From Bradyrhizobium quebecense (GTDB taxonomy: Bacteria; Pseudomonadota; Alphaproteobacteria; Rhizobiales; Xanthobacteraceae), in NCBI RefSeq assembly GCF_013373795.3, contig NZ_CP088022.1, forward strand, positions 4,836,001 through 4,900,000: 64,000 bases of DNA, read 5' to 3'. Positions 47,155-54,962 of this stretch are shown here, one piece after another. The notes below the pieces were generated by a model. That model saw only the letters and a program-made list of their open reading frames with translations. It was not told the DNA's origin and did not search any database. The position numbers were made by a program, and so were the translations under genes. The number at the start of each line of letters is the position of its first letter. Positions within the stretch are counted from its first letter, which is position 1.

Positions 47155-47931
47155 TTAGTCGAGGGGCATTTCGGTGAGCGGCACGAGCTTGACGCCGGCC
47201 TTCTCGAGGCCCTCCCGCACCGCACGGGCCGTGGCGACGCCGGTGGGCTCGTCGCCATGGACGCACAGCGAGTGGACCTTGCATTTGATCTTCTTGCCGT
47301 TGCGGGAGGTGATGGTGTTGTTCAACACCATGTCGAGCACCTGCCGGGTGGCGACCGCCGCATCCTTGATGACCGAGCCCGCGATCTTGCGCGATGTCAG
47401 ATTGCCGTCGTCATCGTACTGGCGATCGCAGAAGCCTTCGATCGCGACGGGAAGTCCGAGCTTGCGGCCGGCCTTCTCCATCTCGGACCCCGCAAGAGCC
47501 ACATAGATGATGCGCGGATCGACGGCCTTGATGGCGCGGCCGATGGCGAGCGCGTATTCGGCGTCTTCGGCGGCCATGTTGTTGAGCGCGCCGTGCGGCT
47601 TGAGGTGGGTGACCCGCTCGCCTTCGTAGGCCGCCATCGCCTGCAGCGCGCCAATCTGGTAGGCGACCATGTACTCGAGGTCGTCGGGCCGCATATCGAT
47701 GCGCCTGCGCCCGAAGCCCCAGAGATCGTTGAAACCGGGATGGGCACCGATCGTGACGCCGAGGCGCTTGGCTTCGCGCACGACGTTGCGCATCACCCGC
47801 GGGTCACCGGCGTGAAAGCCGCAGGCGATATTGGCCGATCCGATGATCTTGAGGATTCCGGCATCGTCACCGACGTCGTAGGCGCCGAACCCTTCGGCCA
47901 TGTCGGCGTTCAAGTTGATCGATATGGTCAT
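47155..47931 (-). CDS. LamB/YcsF family protein (5-oxoprolinase subunit A-like)
   Basis: 258 residues. NLNADMAEGFGAYDVGDD, SANIACGFHAGDPRVM, TIGAHPGFND and THLKPHGALNN are the four classic motifs. PxpA acts with PxpB/PxpC in ATP-dependent opening of 5-oxoproline; neither partner is encoded in the window. It is first gene of the F420 operon, 21 bases before the F420 reductase, so it may open another lactam or cyclic imide made in this pathway. A related family member acts on the aspergillus lactam gene cluster. Divergent from the lyase gene at 48188, with operator-like elements between. Confidence 0.88.
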   Translation of the reverse strand: MTISINLNADMAEGFGAYDVGDDAGILKIIGSANIACGFHAGDPRVMRNVVREAKRLGVTIGAHPGFNDLWGFGRRRIDMRPDDLEYMVAYQIGALQAMAAYEGERVTHLKPHGALNNMAAEDAEYALAIGRAIKAVDPRIIYVALAGSEMEKAGRKLGLPVAIEGFCDRQYDDDGNLTSRKIAGSVIKDAAVATRQVLDMVLNNTITSRNGKKIKCKVHSLCVHGDEPTGVATARAVREGLEKAGVKLVPLTEMPLD

Positions 47932-47958
47932 CCGTCACCTCGTCTGCTTGAGCCATAA

Positions 47959-47979
47959 TGTCCTATCATTAGTACGACA
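47959..47979. promoter_or_regulatory. Operator candidate upstream of the pxpA/F420 operon
   Basis: Near-palindrome TGTC-nTA...TAn-GACA containing TCCTATCAT. On the minus strand bases 47977-47963 read TCGTACTAATGATAG, 14 of 15 identical to 59058-59072 upstream of the CoA-transferase operon. It lies about 30 bases before the start. Confidence 0.65.
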
Positions 47980-48071
47980 ATCCCTTTCGCAAGAAATTTT
48001 TCCCGGTTTTCCGAAATACCGTTTTGGAGCGACGACAGCAGGCGGCTGTCTCACGAGATCCGTATTGAACC

Positions 48072-48089
48072 ATCATCCCAATGATAGTA
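48072..48089. promoter_or_regulatory. Operator candidate upstream of the ammonia-lyase gene
   Basis: ATCAT-CCCA-ATGAT palindrome followed by AGTA, giving the core ATGATAGTA (48081-48089) also present at 50272-50280. Located 99 bases before ATG 48188. Confidence 0.6.
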
Positions 48090-48187
48090 TGTATCTCCAA
48101 TCCTGGCAAGCTACGCTGCCCGATGACAACGCGTTCGATCAGCGGCGGCGGCTCCCACCAAACAACTCATCGCGAAGGCCGGTTCGA

Positions 48188-49375
48188 ATGTTCCTGTCGA
48201 ATACAAGTTCATCTCACGACCAATCGCTCGACCCGGCGGATGCCGCCACGCTGGCGCGTGAAGAAGCGAGCGAAGTCGAGCGCTTTCTCGCCTTCCGACC
48301 GAACCACGCGGAAACGCCGCTGCGATCGCTGCCGGCGCTCGCCCGCGAATTCGAGGTGAAGTCCATCCATATCAAGGACGAATCGCATCGGCTCGGCCTC
48401 GGCAGCTTCAAGGCTCTGGGCGGATCCTACGCCGTCGTCAGGCTACTGCTGGAGCATGCCAGCAACAAGCTGGGCCGCGCGGTGGATATCAGCGAGGTCG
48501 GGACGCCTGCGATACGCGAGATCGCGCGCAGCCTGACGGTCGGATGCGCCACCGACGGAAATCATGGGCGATCGGTCGCGGCCGGCGCGCAGATGGTCGG
48601 AGCCAAGGCGGTTATCTTCGTGCATTCCGGGGTCACGGATGAGCGCGTGCAGGCGATTGCCCGCTTCGGCGCGGAAATCGTGCGGGTGCCCGGCACCTAC
48701 GACGACTCCGTCGCGGTCGCCGACAAGGTCTGCCAGGACAATGATTGGATCGTCGTCTCGGATACATCCTGGCCCGGCTATGAGCGCATCCCCGGACTGG
48801 TCATGCAGGGCTATACGGCGATGCTGAACGAGATCCTCCGGCAGCAGCCGGAGGCGCCCACCCACGTCTTCATCCAGGCCGGCGTCGGCGGCCTCGCGGC
48901 CGCGGTCGCCGGTTACTTTGATGTCGTCTTTGGCAAGAGCCGGCCGACATTCGTGGTCGTCGAACCCGAACGGGCTGCGTGCCTCTATCAAAGCGCCATT
49001 GCGGGCGCGCCGATCAAGATCGCCCATGGCGAGCCGACGATCATGGCGATGCTGGAATGCTACGAGCCTTCTCTGGTTGCCTGGCGCATCCTGTCGCGGA
49101 AGGCGGACGCATTCATGATGGTCGGCGAAGAAGGTGCTGCGGCAGCGATGCGCCGCCTCGCGCACCCGACAGGCGATGATCCAGCCATTGTGGCCGGCGA
49201 AAGTGGCGCAGCTGGATTGGCCGGCCTTTGGCGCGCCGCCAAGAGCAGCGCCGCGCGTGAATCGCTGGGCTTGAACCAGGCGTCGCGCGTCCTGCTGATC
49301 AACACTGAAGGTGCGACCGACCAGAAGCGCTACACGGAAATCGTGGGCGCTTCGCCGGCCAACATCCTCGCCTAG
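48188..49375 (+). CDS. Diaminopropionate ammonia-lyase-like PLP enzyme
   Basis: 395 residues, matching the family length. IHIKDESHRLGLGSFKALGGSYAV supplies the PLP Lys (Lys75), CATDGNHGRSVAAGAQMVG is the substrate loop, and IQAGVGGLAAAVAGYF is the phosphate loop. The end RVLLINTEGATDQKRYTEIVG is typical of DAL. The family splits 2,3-diaminopropionate into pyruvate and two ammonia, and some members act on other beta-substituted alanines. ATG 48188 has GAAGG 9 bases before. Divergent from the F420 operon with shared operator-like sites. A long palindrome overlaps its stop. Confidence 0.87.
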   Translation: MFLSNTSSSHDQSLDPADAATLAREEASEVERFLAFRPNHAETPLRSLPALAREFEVKSIHIKDESHRLGLGSFKALGGSYAVVRLLLEHASNKLGRAVDISEVGTPAIREIARSLTVGCATDGNHGRSVAAGAQMVGAKAVIFVHSGVTDERVQAIARFGAEIVRVPGTYDDSVAVADKVCQDNDWIVVSDTSWPGYERIPGLVMQGYTAMLNEILRQQPEAPTHVFIQAGVGGLAAAVAGYFDVVFGKSRPTFVVVEPERAACLYQSAIAGAPIKIAHGEPTIMAMLECYEPSLVAWRILSRKADAFMMVGEEGAAAAMRRLAHPTGDDPAIVAGESGAAGLAGLWRAAKSSAARESLGLNQASRVLLINTEGATDQKRYTEIVGASPANILA

Positions 49376-49415
49376 AGCATTTTCGGTTCTGATTACATCA
49401 GAACCGAAGCTCTAG
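49372..49415. repeat. Long palindromic repeat at the end of the lyase gene
   Basis: Outer arms CTAGAGC (49372-49378) and GCTCTAG (49409-49415); inner arms TTCGGTTCTGAT (49382-49393) and exact complement (49397-49408). A second pair, GCGTTTTC (49430-49437) and GAAAACGC (49466-49473), follows. The first pair starts within the stop codon region. Similar elements are dispersed in rhizobial genomes (recollection); here it may end both converging transcripts. Confidence 0.75.
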
Positions 49416-49514
49416 ATTCTTGTTTCGACGCGTTTTCTTCACGCGAACCGGTGGCCACTTCGCTCGAAAACGCTCCAGCGCGGCCGCGGAGCGGGCCTTG
49501 CGCCCGCTCCTTCG

Positions 49515-50273
49515 TCAGGCCTTCGTTCGCTTCTTCGATTTTTCAAGAAGATCGGAGCGGAGCGCGAAGCAACTGCGATGATAGTGGATGTTGGCGACAT
49601 AGACGGCGATGTCGTTGCTGTCGACCAGCACCAGGCGACAATCGGCGGTTGGTTCGCCGAGGCCGATCTTGAGCAGTTCGGCCGTTTCGGGATCGGCCAC
49701 GCCGATCGTCACAACCTGATGAGCATGGGCGAGCGTTATGTCGTCCATCTCCATGATTTTCGTCAGCGCGGCCGTGTGGGTGAAGCGCTTGCGGTCCTTG
49801 AGGTAGAGGTTGCGCGCCAGATGGAGGTTGACGACCGAAAACGGCTCATCCTCGTTGTATTGCACGCTTCTGAGAAACGCGTAGCTGGCGGCGGGCCGGC
49901 CTTCATGCGCGGCGAGCCGGGGCGGATCCGCATTTTCCTCGACATAGACGCGCTTGAGGACGTTGTTCCTGACGGAATCGACCATCGACTCGAAATCATT
50001 GGCCAGGTTCAGCCAGTGACGATTCCTGGGTCTTCCGGACACGAACGTCCCGCGTCCCTGCTGCGCGTCGAGGAGCCCCTCGTTCCGCAACATCTCGATC
50101 GCCTGCCGGATCGTAACACGCGCGACGCCGAATTCGGTTTCGAGCTCCTCGATGGTCGAGATCTTGTCGCCCTCTTGCCATCGCCCGGACTCGACCCGTT
50201 GACGCATGACCGACGCAACCTGCACGTAGAGGGGAACCCGGCTGCGCTCGTAATTTGGGACTACCTTATTCAT
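49515..50273 (-). CDS. GntR-family regulator with UTRA domain (HutC subfamily)
   Basis: 252 residues from ATG 50273 (ATG 50291 is possible). Winged helix (residues ~10-75): RVPLYVQVASVMRQRVESGRWQEGDKISTIEELETEFGVARVTIRQAIEMLRNEGLLDAQQGRGTFV in pattern. A UTRA effector domain (~95-240) follows with LRSVQYNEDEPFSVVNLHLARNLY. HutC-type regulators bind small metabolites and release palindromic sites. It is downstream of the Mo-hydroxylase operon on the same strand, and a 32-base palindrome overlaps its start, suggesting autorepression. I infer it controls the catabolic/F420 regulon. Confidence 0.9.
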   Translation of the reverse strand: MNKVVPNYERSRVPLYVQVASVMRQRVESGRWQEGDKISTIEELETEFGVARVTIRQAIEMLRNEGLLDAQQGRGTFVSGRPRNRHWLNLANDFESMVDSVRNNVLKRVYVEENADPPRLAAHEGRPAASYAFLRSVQYNEDEPFSVVNLHLARNLYLKDRKRFTHTAALTKIMEMDDITLAHAHQVVTIGVADPETAELLKIGLGEPTADCRLVLVDSNDIAVYVANIHYHRSCFALRSDLLEKSKKRTKA

Positions 50274-50289
50274 GATAGTAAGATAGTCC
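50258..50289. promoter_or_regulatory. Palindrome overlapping the gntR start, likely autoregulatory operator
   Basis: GGACTACCTTA (50258-50268) against TAAGATAGTCC (50279-50289), 10 of 11 positions complementary, 10-base spacer. The right side includes the core ATGATAGTA (50272-50280). It covers ATG 50273. Confidence 0.65.
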
Positions 50290-50326
50290 ATTTCATCGCC
50301 AAAGGCGAGTTTTTATCGCCGAACAA

Positions 50327-51547
50327 CTAGGATCGTCGCAAGAGCCATCGAAGCGCTCGCCTCACATAATCTAACGCCATCGATCGCATGAGCGCTCCGG
50401 CATCGAATTCCTTGACCATGGCCGGCTCGCCCTCGCCTCCACCCGATCGATGGGAGAGCCGCGTCTCGAGGTTCTGGACAAAGACAGCGATGATTCGTCC
50501 GGCCACATCCTGGATCAAGCCAGAGCGGCTGAACTGCGCCAAGGCCCCGGTCAAGGTGAAGCCAATGCTGAGATCGACCCTGGTTTGGTTCTCCACGTCA
50601 CCCGGCTTGACGGCATAGCCGATCAGACCGCGGGTTGACGAGTTGCTGCGCTTGTCCTTGCCTGCACCGACAATCGTGCCCGTGCGGCTCGCATCATCGC
50701 GCGTTACATCAGCGATGCCTTGAAATTCGGCAGAGATCGGACCGACCTTGATCTTGATCTGACCGTCGACGTGACCGTCGACCGGCTCTCCGGCCAGCGA
50801 TGCGCCTGGCAGACAGGCGGCGACCGCGCCGATGTCGGAGAAGAAATTCCAGACGTCATCGACTGGATGCCCGACGGTGAAGCTCTGCGTGAACGTTGTT
50901 TGCGGCTTCCAGCTCGTATCCCTGAGCGAGGCCGCCGCCGCTGCCGGAGCTTCCGCCTTTATCGCCGTTGGTGCGGCGGCTGTCTTGGGTCGAGCAGCAG
51001 CCGCGGTAAGCGCGGTCGCATTGCCCGAGCCCGAAGGCCCAAGACGCGTCCGGTTGCCGTTTGGAATCGCCGCGATCCCTCGCCCCCTGCGGTCCGCGAT
51101 CACACCCTGGATGGCGCGGACGATGCCGACATAGCCGGTGCAGCGACAAAGGTTTCCGCTCATCGCCACGCGAATATCGCGCTCACTGGGGTCCTGCATG
51201 CGCAGCACGACATCGCGCGCCGACACAACCATCCCCGGCGTGCAATAGCCGCATTGCAGGCCGTGCTCCCTCGTGAAGGCCGCGCGCAGCTCGCGCGTGA
51301 TCTCGTCGTCGTCGAGCCCCTCGATCGTCGTGACTTCGGCCTGCTGGCAAGCCAACGCGAAGGTGATGCAGGAGCGCGTGGGCACACCATCGACAAGCAG
51401 CGTGCATGCGCCGCAGACGCCGTGCTCGCAGCCCAGATGGGTGCCGGTCAGATTGAGCTTCTCGCGGAGAAAGTCCGCAAGATGCGTCCGCGGCTGGATC
51501 TCCGCGCTGACGGCGCTCCCGTTGACGTTGAGGTTGCAGGTGCTCAT
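50327..51547 (-). CDS. Mo-hydroxylase 2Fe-2S subunit (CoxS-like) fused to CoxG/SRPBCC domain
   Basis: 406 residues. Residues 1-160 are the two-cluster subunit: Cys40, 45, 48, 60 (GCEHGVCGACTL...C) and Cys99, 102, 134, 136 (QCGYCTPGM...CRCTGY). A ~50-residue Ala/Pro/Lys-rich linker leads to a CoxG/SRPBCC domain (~residues 215-395; FTVGHPVDDVWNFFSDIGAVAACLPGA, DGQIKIKVGPISAEFQGIADV). It ends in a hydrophobic, basic helix (YVRRALRWLLRRS) that may touch the membrane. CoxG tethers CO dehydrogenase to the membrane in Oligotropha. Normally CoxS and CoxG are separate proteins. Four-base overlap with the FAD-subunit gene. Confidence 0.9.
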   Translation of the reverse strand: MSTCNLNVNGSAVSAEIQPRTHLADFLREKLNLTGTHLGCEHGVCGACTLLVDGVPTRSCITFALACQQAEVTTIEGLDDDEITRELRAAFTREHGLQCGYCTPGMVVSARDVVLRMQDPSERDIRVAMSGNLCRCTGYVGIVRAIQGVIADRRGRGIAAIPNGNRTRLGPSGSGNATALTAAAARPKTAAAPTAIKAEAPAAAAASLRDTSWKPQTTFTQSFTVGHPVDDVWNFFSDIGAVAACLPGASLAGEPVDGHVDGQIKIKVGPISAEFQGIADVTRDDASRTGTIVGAGKDKRSNSSTRGLIGYAVKPGDVENQTRVDLSIGFTLTGALAQFSRSGLIQDVAGRIIAVFVQNLETRLSHRSGGGEGEPAMVKEFDAGALMRSMALDYVRRALRWLLRRS

Positions 51548-52383
51548 TGCGGCCGTGCCTGCTCGATCGCGCGGCGCAGCGCGGCGACATGGGTTTGCTT
51601 GTCCAGGGGATCGACCATCCCTGCCTTCTCCAGAATCTCGTCGACGGCCCCGCCGTCGAAACTGTCGCTCGGACGCGGCGCGCGGCCGTCGCCGATCACA
51701 TTGCTTGCCTTGGCAATGACGATCGGACGGCTCTCCGTCGCGCCGATCACCGCGCGGCTGATGCCGCGATCGGGGTCGGTCATGAAGGCGCCGATCGCGT
51801 GGGCAAATTCGCCCGTCTTGCGGCAGCTCTTGTAATAGCCCCAGCGCGCCGACTTGCTCAGTCGCGGCACCATGACGCGAACGAGAACTTCGCCGGGACG
51901 CAGGTCGGCTTCGAGGGCGCCGACCATGTAGTCCTCAACGGCCACGGTCCGCTCTCCGGCCGGGCCGCGCAGCACGACTTTTGCCCCAACCGCGGCGAGG
52001 ATCGAGTGCCAGTCGGCTGACGGATCGGCATGCGTCAAGCTTCCGCCAATCGTGCCGCGATTGCGCACCGCGCGATAAGCGATGCCGTTGGCCACGGTCG
52101 GCAACGCACCGCGGGTGACGTCGGTGACGCGGAGGTCCTCGATATCGGCATGCGTGACGCAAGCCCCGATCGAGATTTCGTCCGCGCCGTCACTGAAACA
52201 ACGGAGCTCTTCGATCCCGGTGAGGTCGACGATCAGATCGGGCTGCACGAGCCTGAGGTTCAACATCGGCCCGAGCGACTGGCTCCCGGCCATCATCTTG
52301 ACGGTTCTGCTATCGTCCGCGATGAGCCTGATCACCGCGTCGACCGCATCGGGGCGCGCATAGTCGAAATTGACAGGTTTCAC
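51544..52383 (-). CDS. Mo-hydroxylase FAD-binding subunit (CoxM-like)
   Basis: 279 residues. MKPVNFDYARPDAVDAVIRLIADDS is followed by MMAGSQSLGPMLNLRLVQPDLIVDLTGI, the first FAD motif (AG-x-QS-L). VRNRGTIGGSLTHADPSADW is the second (T-I-G-G-x-x-x-x-x-D-P). A CO_deh_flav_C domain completes it. It carries electrons from the iron-sulfur subunit to an acceptor. Overlaps by four bases on both sides with its partner genes. Confidence 0.93.
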   Translation of the reverse strand: MKPVNFDYARPDAVDAVIRLIADDSRTVKMMAGSQSLGPMLNLRLVQPDLIVDLTGIEELRCFSDGADEISIGACVTHADIEDLRVTDVTRGALPTVANGIAYRAVRNRGTIGGSLTHADPSADWHSILAAVGAKVVLRGPAGERTVAVEDYMVGALEADLRPGEVLVRVMVPRLSKSARWGYYKSCRKTGEFAHAIGAFMTDPDRGISRAVIGATESRPIVIAKASNVIGDGRAPRPSDSFDGGAVDEILEKAGMVDPLDKQTHVAALRRAIEQARPQ

Positions 52384-54755
52384 GCTGGCAACCCTTCCGC
52401 CTGTTCGGGCGCCTTCTCCTTGCGGCCCTCGGCTGCGGCCCGAATGGCCTCGAGAACACGCCGCGGCGTCATTGGCGTGTGCAAGACCTGCGCACCGAGA
52501 GGCCGCAATGCGTCATTGACCGCATTGCCGATTGCTCCGGGAGGCGCAATGGCGCCGCCCTCGCCGATGCCTTTGACACCGAACTCCGTATACGGCGCCA
52601 ACGTCTCCATGTGGCCAAGCTTGGGCGCGGGCACCTCGGTCGGGCCCGGCAGCAGATAGTCGGCAAAGGTCGACGCGAGGGGCTGCCCCGACGTGTCAAA
52701 GTTCATTTCTTCATACATTGCGGTGCCGATGCCTTGCGCCAGCCCGCCATAGATTTGCCCATCGACAACCATGGGGTTGATCAGCTGGCCGCCATCTTCG
52801 ACGACCACGTAGTCGATCAGTTCGATATCGCCCAACTCCGGATCGACGGCGACCACCGCGATATGGGTCGCGTAACTGAACGTGCCGGAATCACGCGCGG
52901 GCTTGTAGCCGATGGTGACCTCCAGGCCCCTCGGATCGACAGTTGCCGGCAGATCCTGTGGCCGGCGATACCAGGTGTGCGCGATTTCATCGATCTTCAC
53001 GCTGTTCGACGGACCAACCACCGCGCCGTTCTCGAGCTTGACGTTCTCGACTTCGGTCTGCAGCAGATGCGCGCCGATGCCCTTGATGAGCTTGGCGAGT
53101 TCACGCGATGCCGTCGCAACCGCGCCACCGGACATCACCGCGCAGCGTGACCCCCAGCTGCCCGTCGAGTACGGCGTGTACTCGGTGTCGCCGTGAACCA
53201 GCTTGATGCGCGCGATGTCGATGCCAAGGATCTCGTGCGCGACCTGCGGAAGCGTAGTCTCCATGCTCTGACCGTGCGAATGCGCGCCGATGCGCAGCTC
53301 GAGGCCGCCGTCCGGGGTCATGCGGGCGGTCGCCTGTTCGTGCCCCGGAACCATCGGGATGCCCCAGCCTGCGTAGACCGACGTGCCGTGGGCGCCCTGC
53401 TCGCAATAGACTGAAAGGCCGACCCCGATCAACCGACCGTCCGGCTCGCCCTTCTTTTGGCGAGCGCGGAGGCCGGCCAGATCGATCTTTGCCAGAGCCT
53501 GCCGCAGCGATTCCGGATAATTTCCGCTGTCGAAATGCTTCTTGGTGATGTTGTCGAACGGCATCTGTTCCGGCCGCACCAGGTTCTTGAGCCTCACCTC
53601 GTACGGCTCGAGACCGCATTCGTGCGCGATCGCGTCCATCATCAGTTCGATCGCGTAGCACACGCCGGTGCGGGCAACGCCGCGATAGGGCAGAATCGGG
53701 CACTTGTTGGTCGACACCGACCAGGTGCGGCAGCGATAGGATGGGAAATCGTACGGCCCGGGCAGAATGCTGGCGATCTGCGCGGCCTCCAGGCATGCCG
53801 AAAACGGATAGGACGAGTAGGCGCCGGAATCGACCGAGGCCTCGCACTCGACACCGCGCAACTTGCCATCGCGATCGGCATAGACGGTGATGTTATAATG
53901 ATGCTCGCGGCAGTTCGCGCCCGCCGTCAAATGCTCGCGACGATCCTCGATCCAACGCACGGGATAGCCGCAGCGCATGGCGAGCCAACCCAGACAAACA
54001 TCCTCCGTCAGCACGATACCCTTGTAGCCGAAGCCGCCGCCGACATCGGGCGAGACGATGCGGATCTTCAGCTGCTCGAGATTGAGGCATTCCGACAGGC
54101 CGTTGCGCACGATGTGCGGTTGCTGATTGCCGGTATAGAGGACGAGCTGGTCCATCCGCTTGTGCCAGACCGCAACCGTGCCGCGGCCTTCCATCGGCGC
54201 CATGCTCTGCCGCGCGGTCGATATCTCGCGCGTGATCTTGATCGGAGCGTCGTAGGCCGCGTCCATGTTGATGTCGACAAACGTCTCAAGGAAGACGTTG
54301 TCACCCCACTCTTCGTGCACCAGGGCCGAGCCCGGACGCCGCGCCAGCAGCATGTCGTGCACGGCCGGCAATTCCTCGAAATCAACTTCGACCGCAGCCG
54401 CAATGTCCTCGGCTTCCGCGCGGGTATCGGCGACGCACATCGCGATCAATTCGCCGACCTGACGGACCTTCTCGAACGCGAGGATCGGCTGATCGGAAGG
54501 CTTGAAGCCCGGCAGTCCGGACACAGCGCGAATGGGACGCGTATCGGCCGCGATATCCGACGCAATGAAGACGTTGCTGCGGAGGTGCGGCGGGATACGG
54601 ATATCCTTGATCCGCGCATGTGCAACCGGACTACGGACGAACGCAACGTCGCGCATGCCGGGCAAGCGAATATCGCCGACATATTCGCCTCGTCCACGCA
54701 GAAAGCGATCATCTTCCTTTCGGGGAACGGAAGCTCCAACGCCTTGCTTTGCCAC
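52380..54755 (-). CDS. Mo-hydroxylase large (molybdopterin) subunit, xanthine dehydrogenase/CoxL family, not CO dehydrogenase
   Basis: 791 residues from GTG 54755, which has GGGGAGACGGA just before; ATG 54815 (20 codons longer) lacks a ribosome site. GVGASVPRKEDDRFLRGRGEYVGDI opens the family; GGGFGYKG, HSHGQSMETTLPQVAHEIL and the active-site Glu in FGVKGIGEGGAIAPPGAIGNAV are present. The CO-specific loop VAYRCSFR is replaced by LPYRGVARTGVC, so it is not a form-I CO dehydrogenase. Likely hydroxylates a heteroaromatic or aldehyde carbon with water. First gene of the operon; a weak inverted repeat (CTAT..ATAG) lies at 54817-54834. Confidence 0.92.
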   Translation of the reverse strand: MAKQGVGASVPRKEDDRFLRGRGEYVGDIRLPGMRDVAFVRSPVAHARIKDIRIPPHLRSNVFIASDIAADTRPIRAVSGLPGFKPSDQPILAFEKVRQVGELIAMCVADTRAEAEDIAAAVEVDFEELPAVHDMLLARRPGSALVHEEWGDNVFLETFVDINMDAAYDAPIKITREISTARQSMAPMEGRGTVAVWHKRMDQLVLYTGNQQPHIVRNGLSECLNLEQLKIRIVSPDVGGGFGYKGIVLTEDVCLGWLAMRCGYPVRWIEDRREHLTAGANCREHHYNITVYADRDGKLRGVECEASVDSGAYSSYPFSACLEAAQIASILPGPYDFPSYRCRTWSVSTNKCPILPYRGVARTGVCYAIELMMDAIAHECGLEPYEVRLKNLVRPEQMPFDNITKKHFDSGNYPESLRQALAKIDLAGLRARQKKGEPDGRLIGVGLSVYCEQGAHGTSVYAGWGIPMVPGHEQATARMTPDGGLELRIGAHSHGQSMETTLPQVAHEILGIDIARIKLVHGDTEYTPYSTGSWGSRCAVMSGGAVATASRELAKLIKGIGAHLLQTEVENVKLENGAVVGPSNSVKIDEIAHTWYRRPQDLPATVDPRGLEVTIGYKPARDSGTFSYATHIAVVAVDPELGDIELIDYVVVEDGGQLINPMVVDGQIYGGLAQGIGTAMYEEMNFDTSGQPLASTFADYLLPGPTEVPAPKLGHMETLAPYTEFGVKGIGEGGAIAPPGAIGNAVNDALRPLGAQVLHTPMTPRRVLEAIRAAAEGRKEKAPEQAEGLPA

Positions 54756-54912
54756 TCCGTCTCCCCTCTTGTCGTCCGTGTCCGGAGCGATCGACGGCTC
54801 GAACACCAAATTCATTCTATTATCGCAAAGATAGCGTCACTAGGAATGAGCGTCGAGTCTCGAGAACCCTCCCGCGCGCGACAATAGCGAGTTCGCACCA
54901 CCGACGCCGCCC

Positions 54913-54941
54913 AAAAAAGGGGCCCAAACCATGGGCCCCTT
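54913..54941 (-). terminator. Intrinsic terminator of the CoA-transferase/LLM/M20 operon
   Basis: On the minus strand AAGGGGCCCA / TGGGCCCCTT, loop of 5, followed by six U. Located 22 bases after the M20 stop. Confidence 0.9.
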
Positions 54942-54962
54942 CCCGATCGATCCGGCCCTTGA

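Noticed and set aside
50327..54755. Carbon monoxide dehydrogenase coxLMS
   Set aside because: The CO-specific VAYRCSFR loop is absent from the large subunit, and gene order and context are catabolic.
53457..54887. 476-codon plus-strand open frame
   Set aside because: Antisense to the Mo-hydroxylase large subunit.
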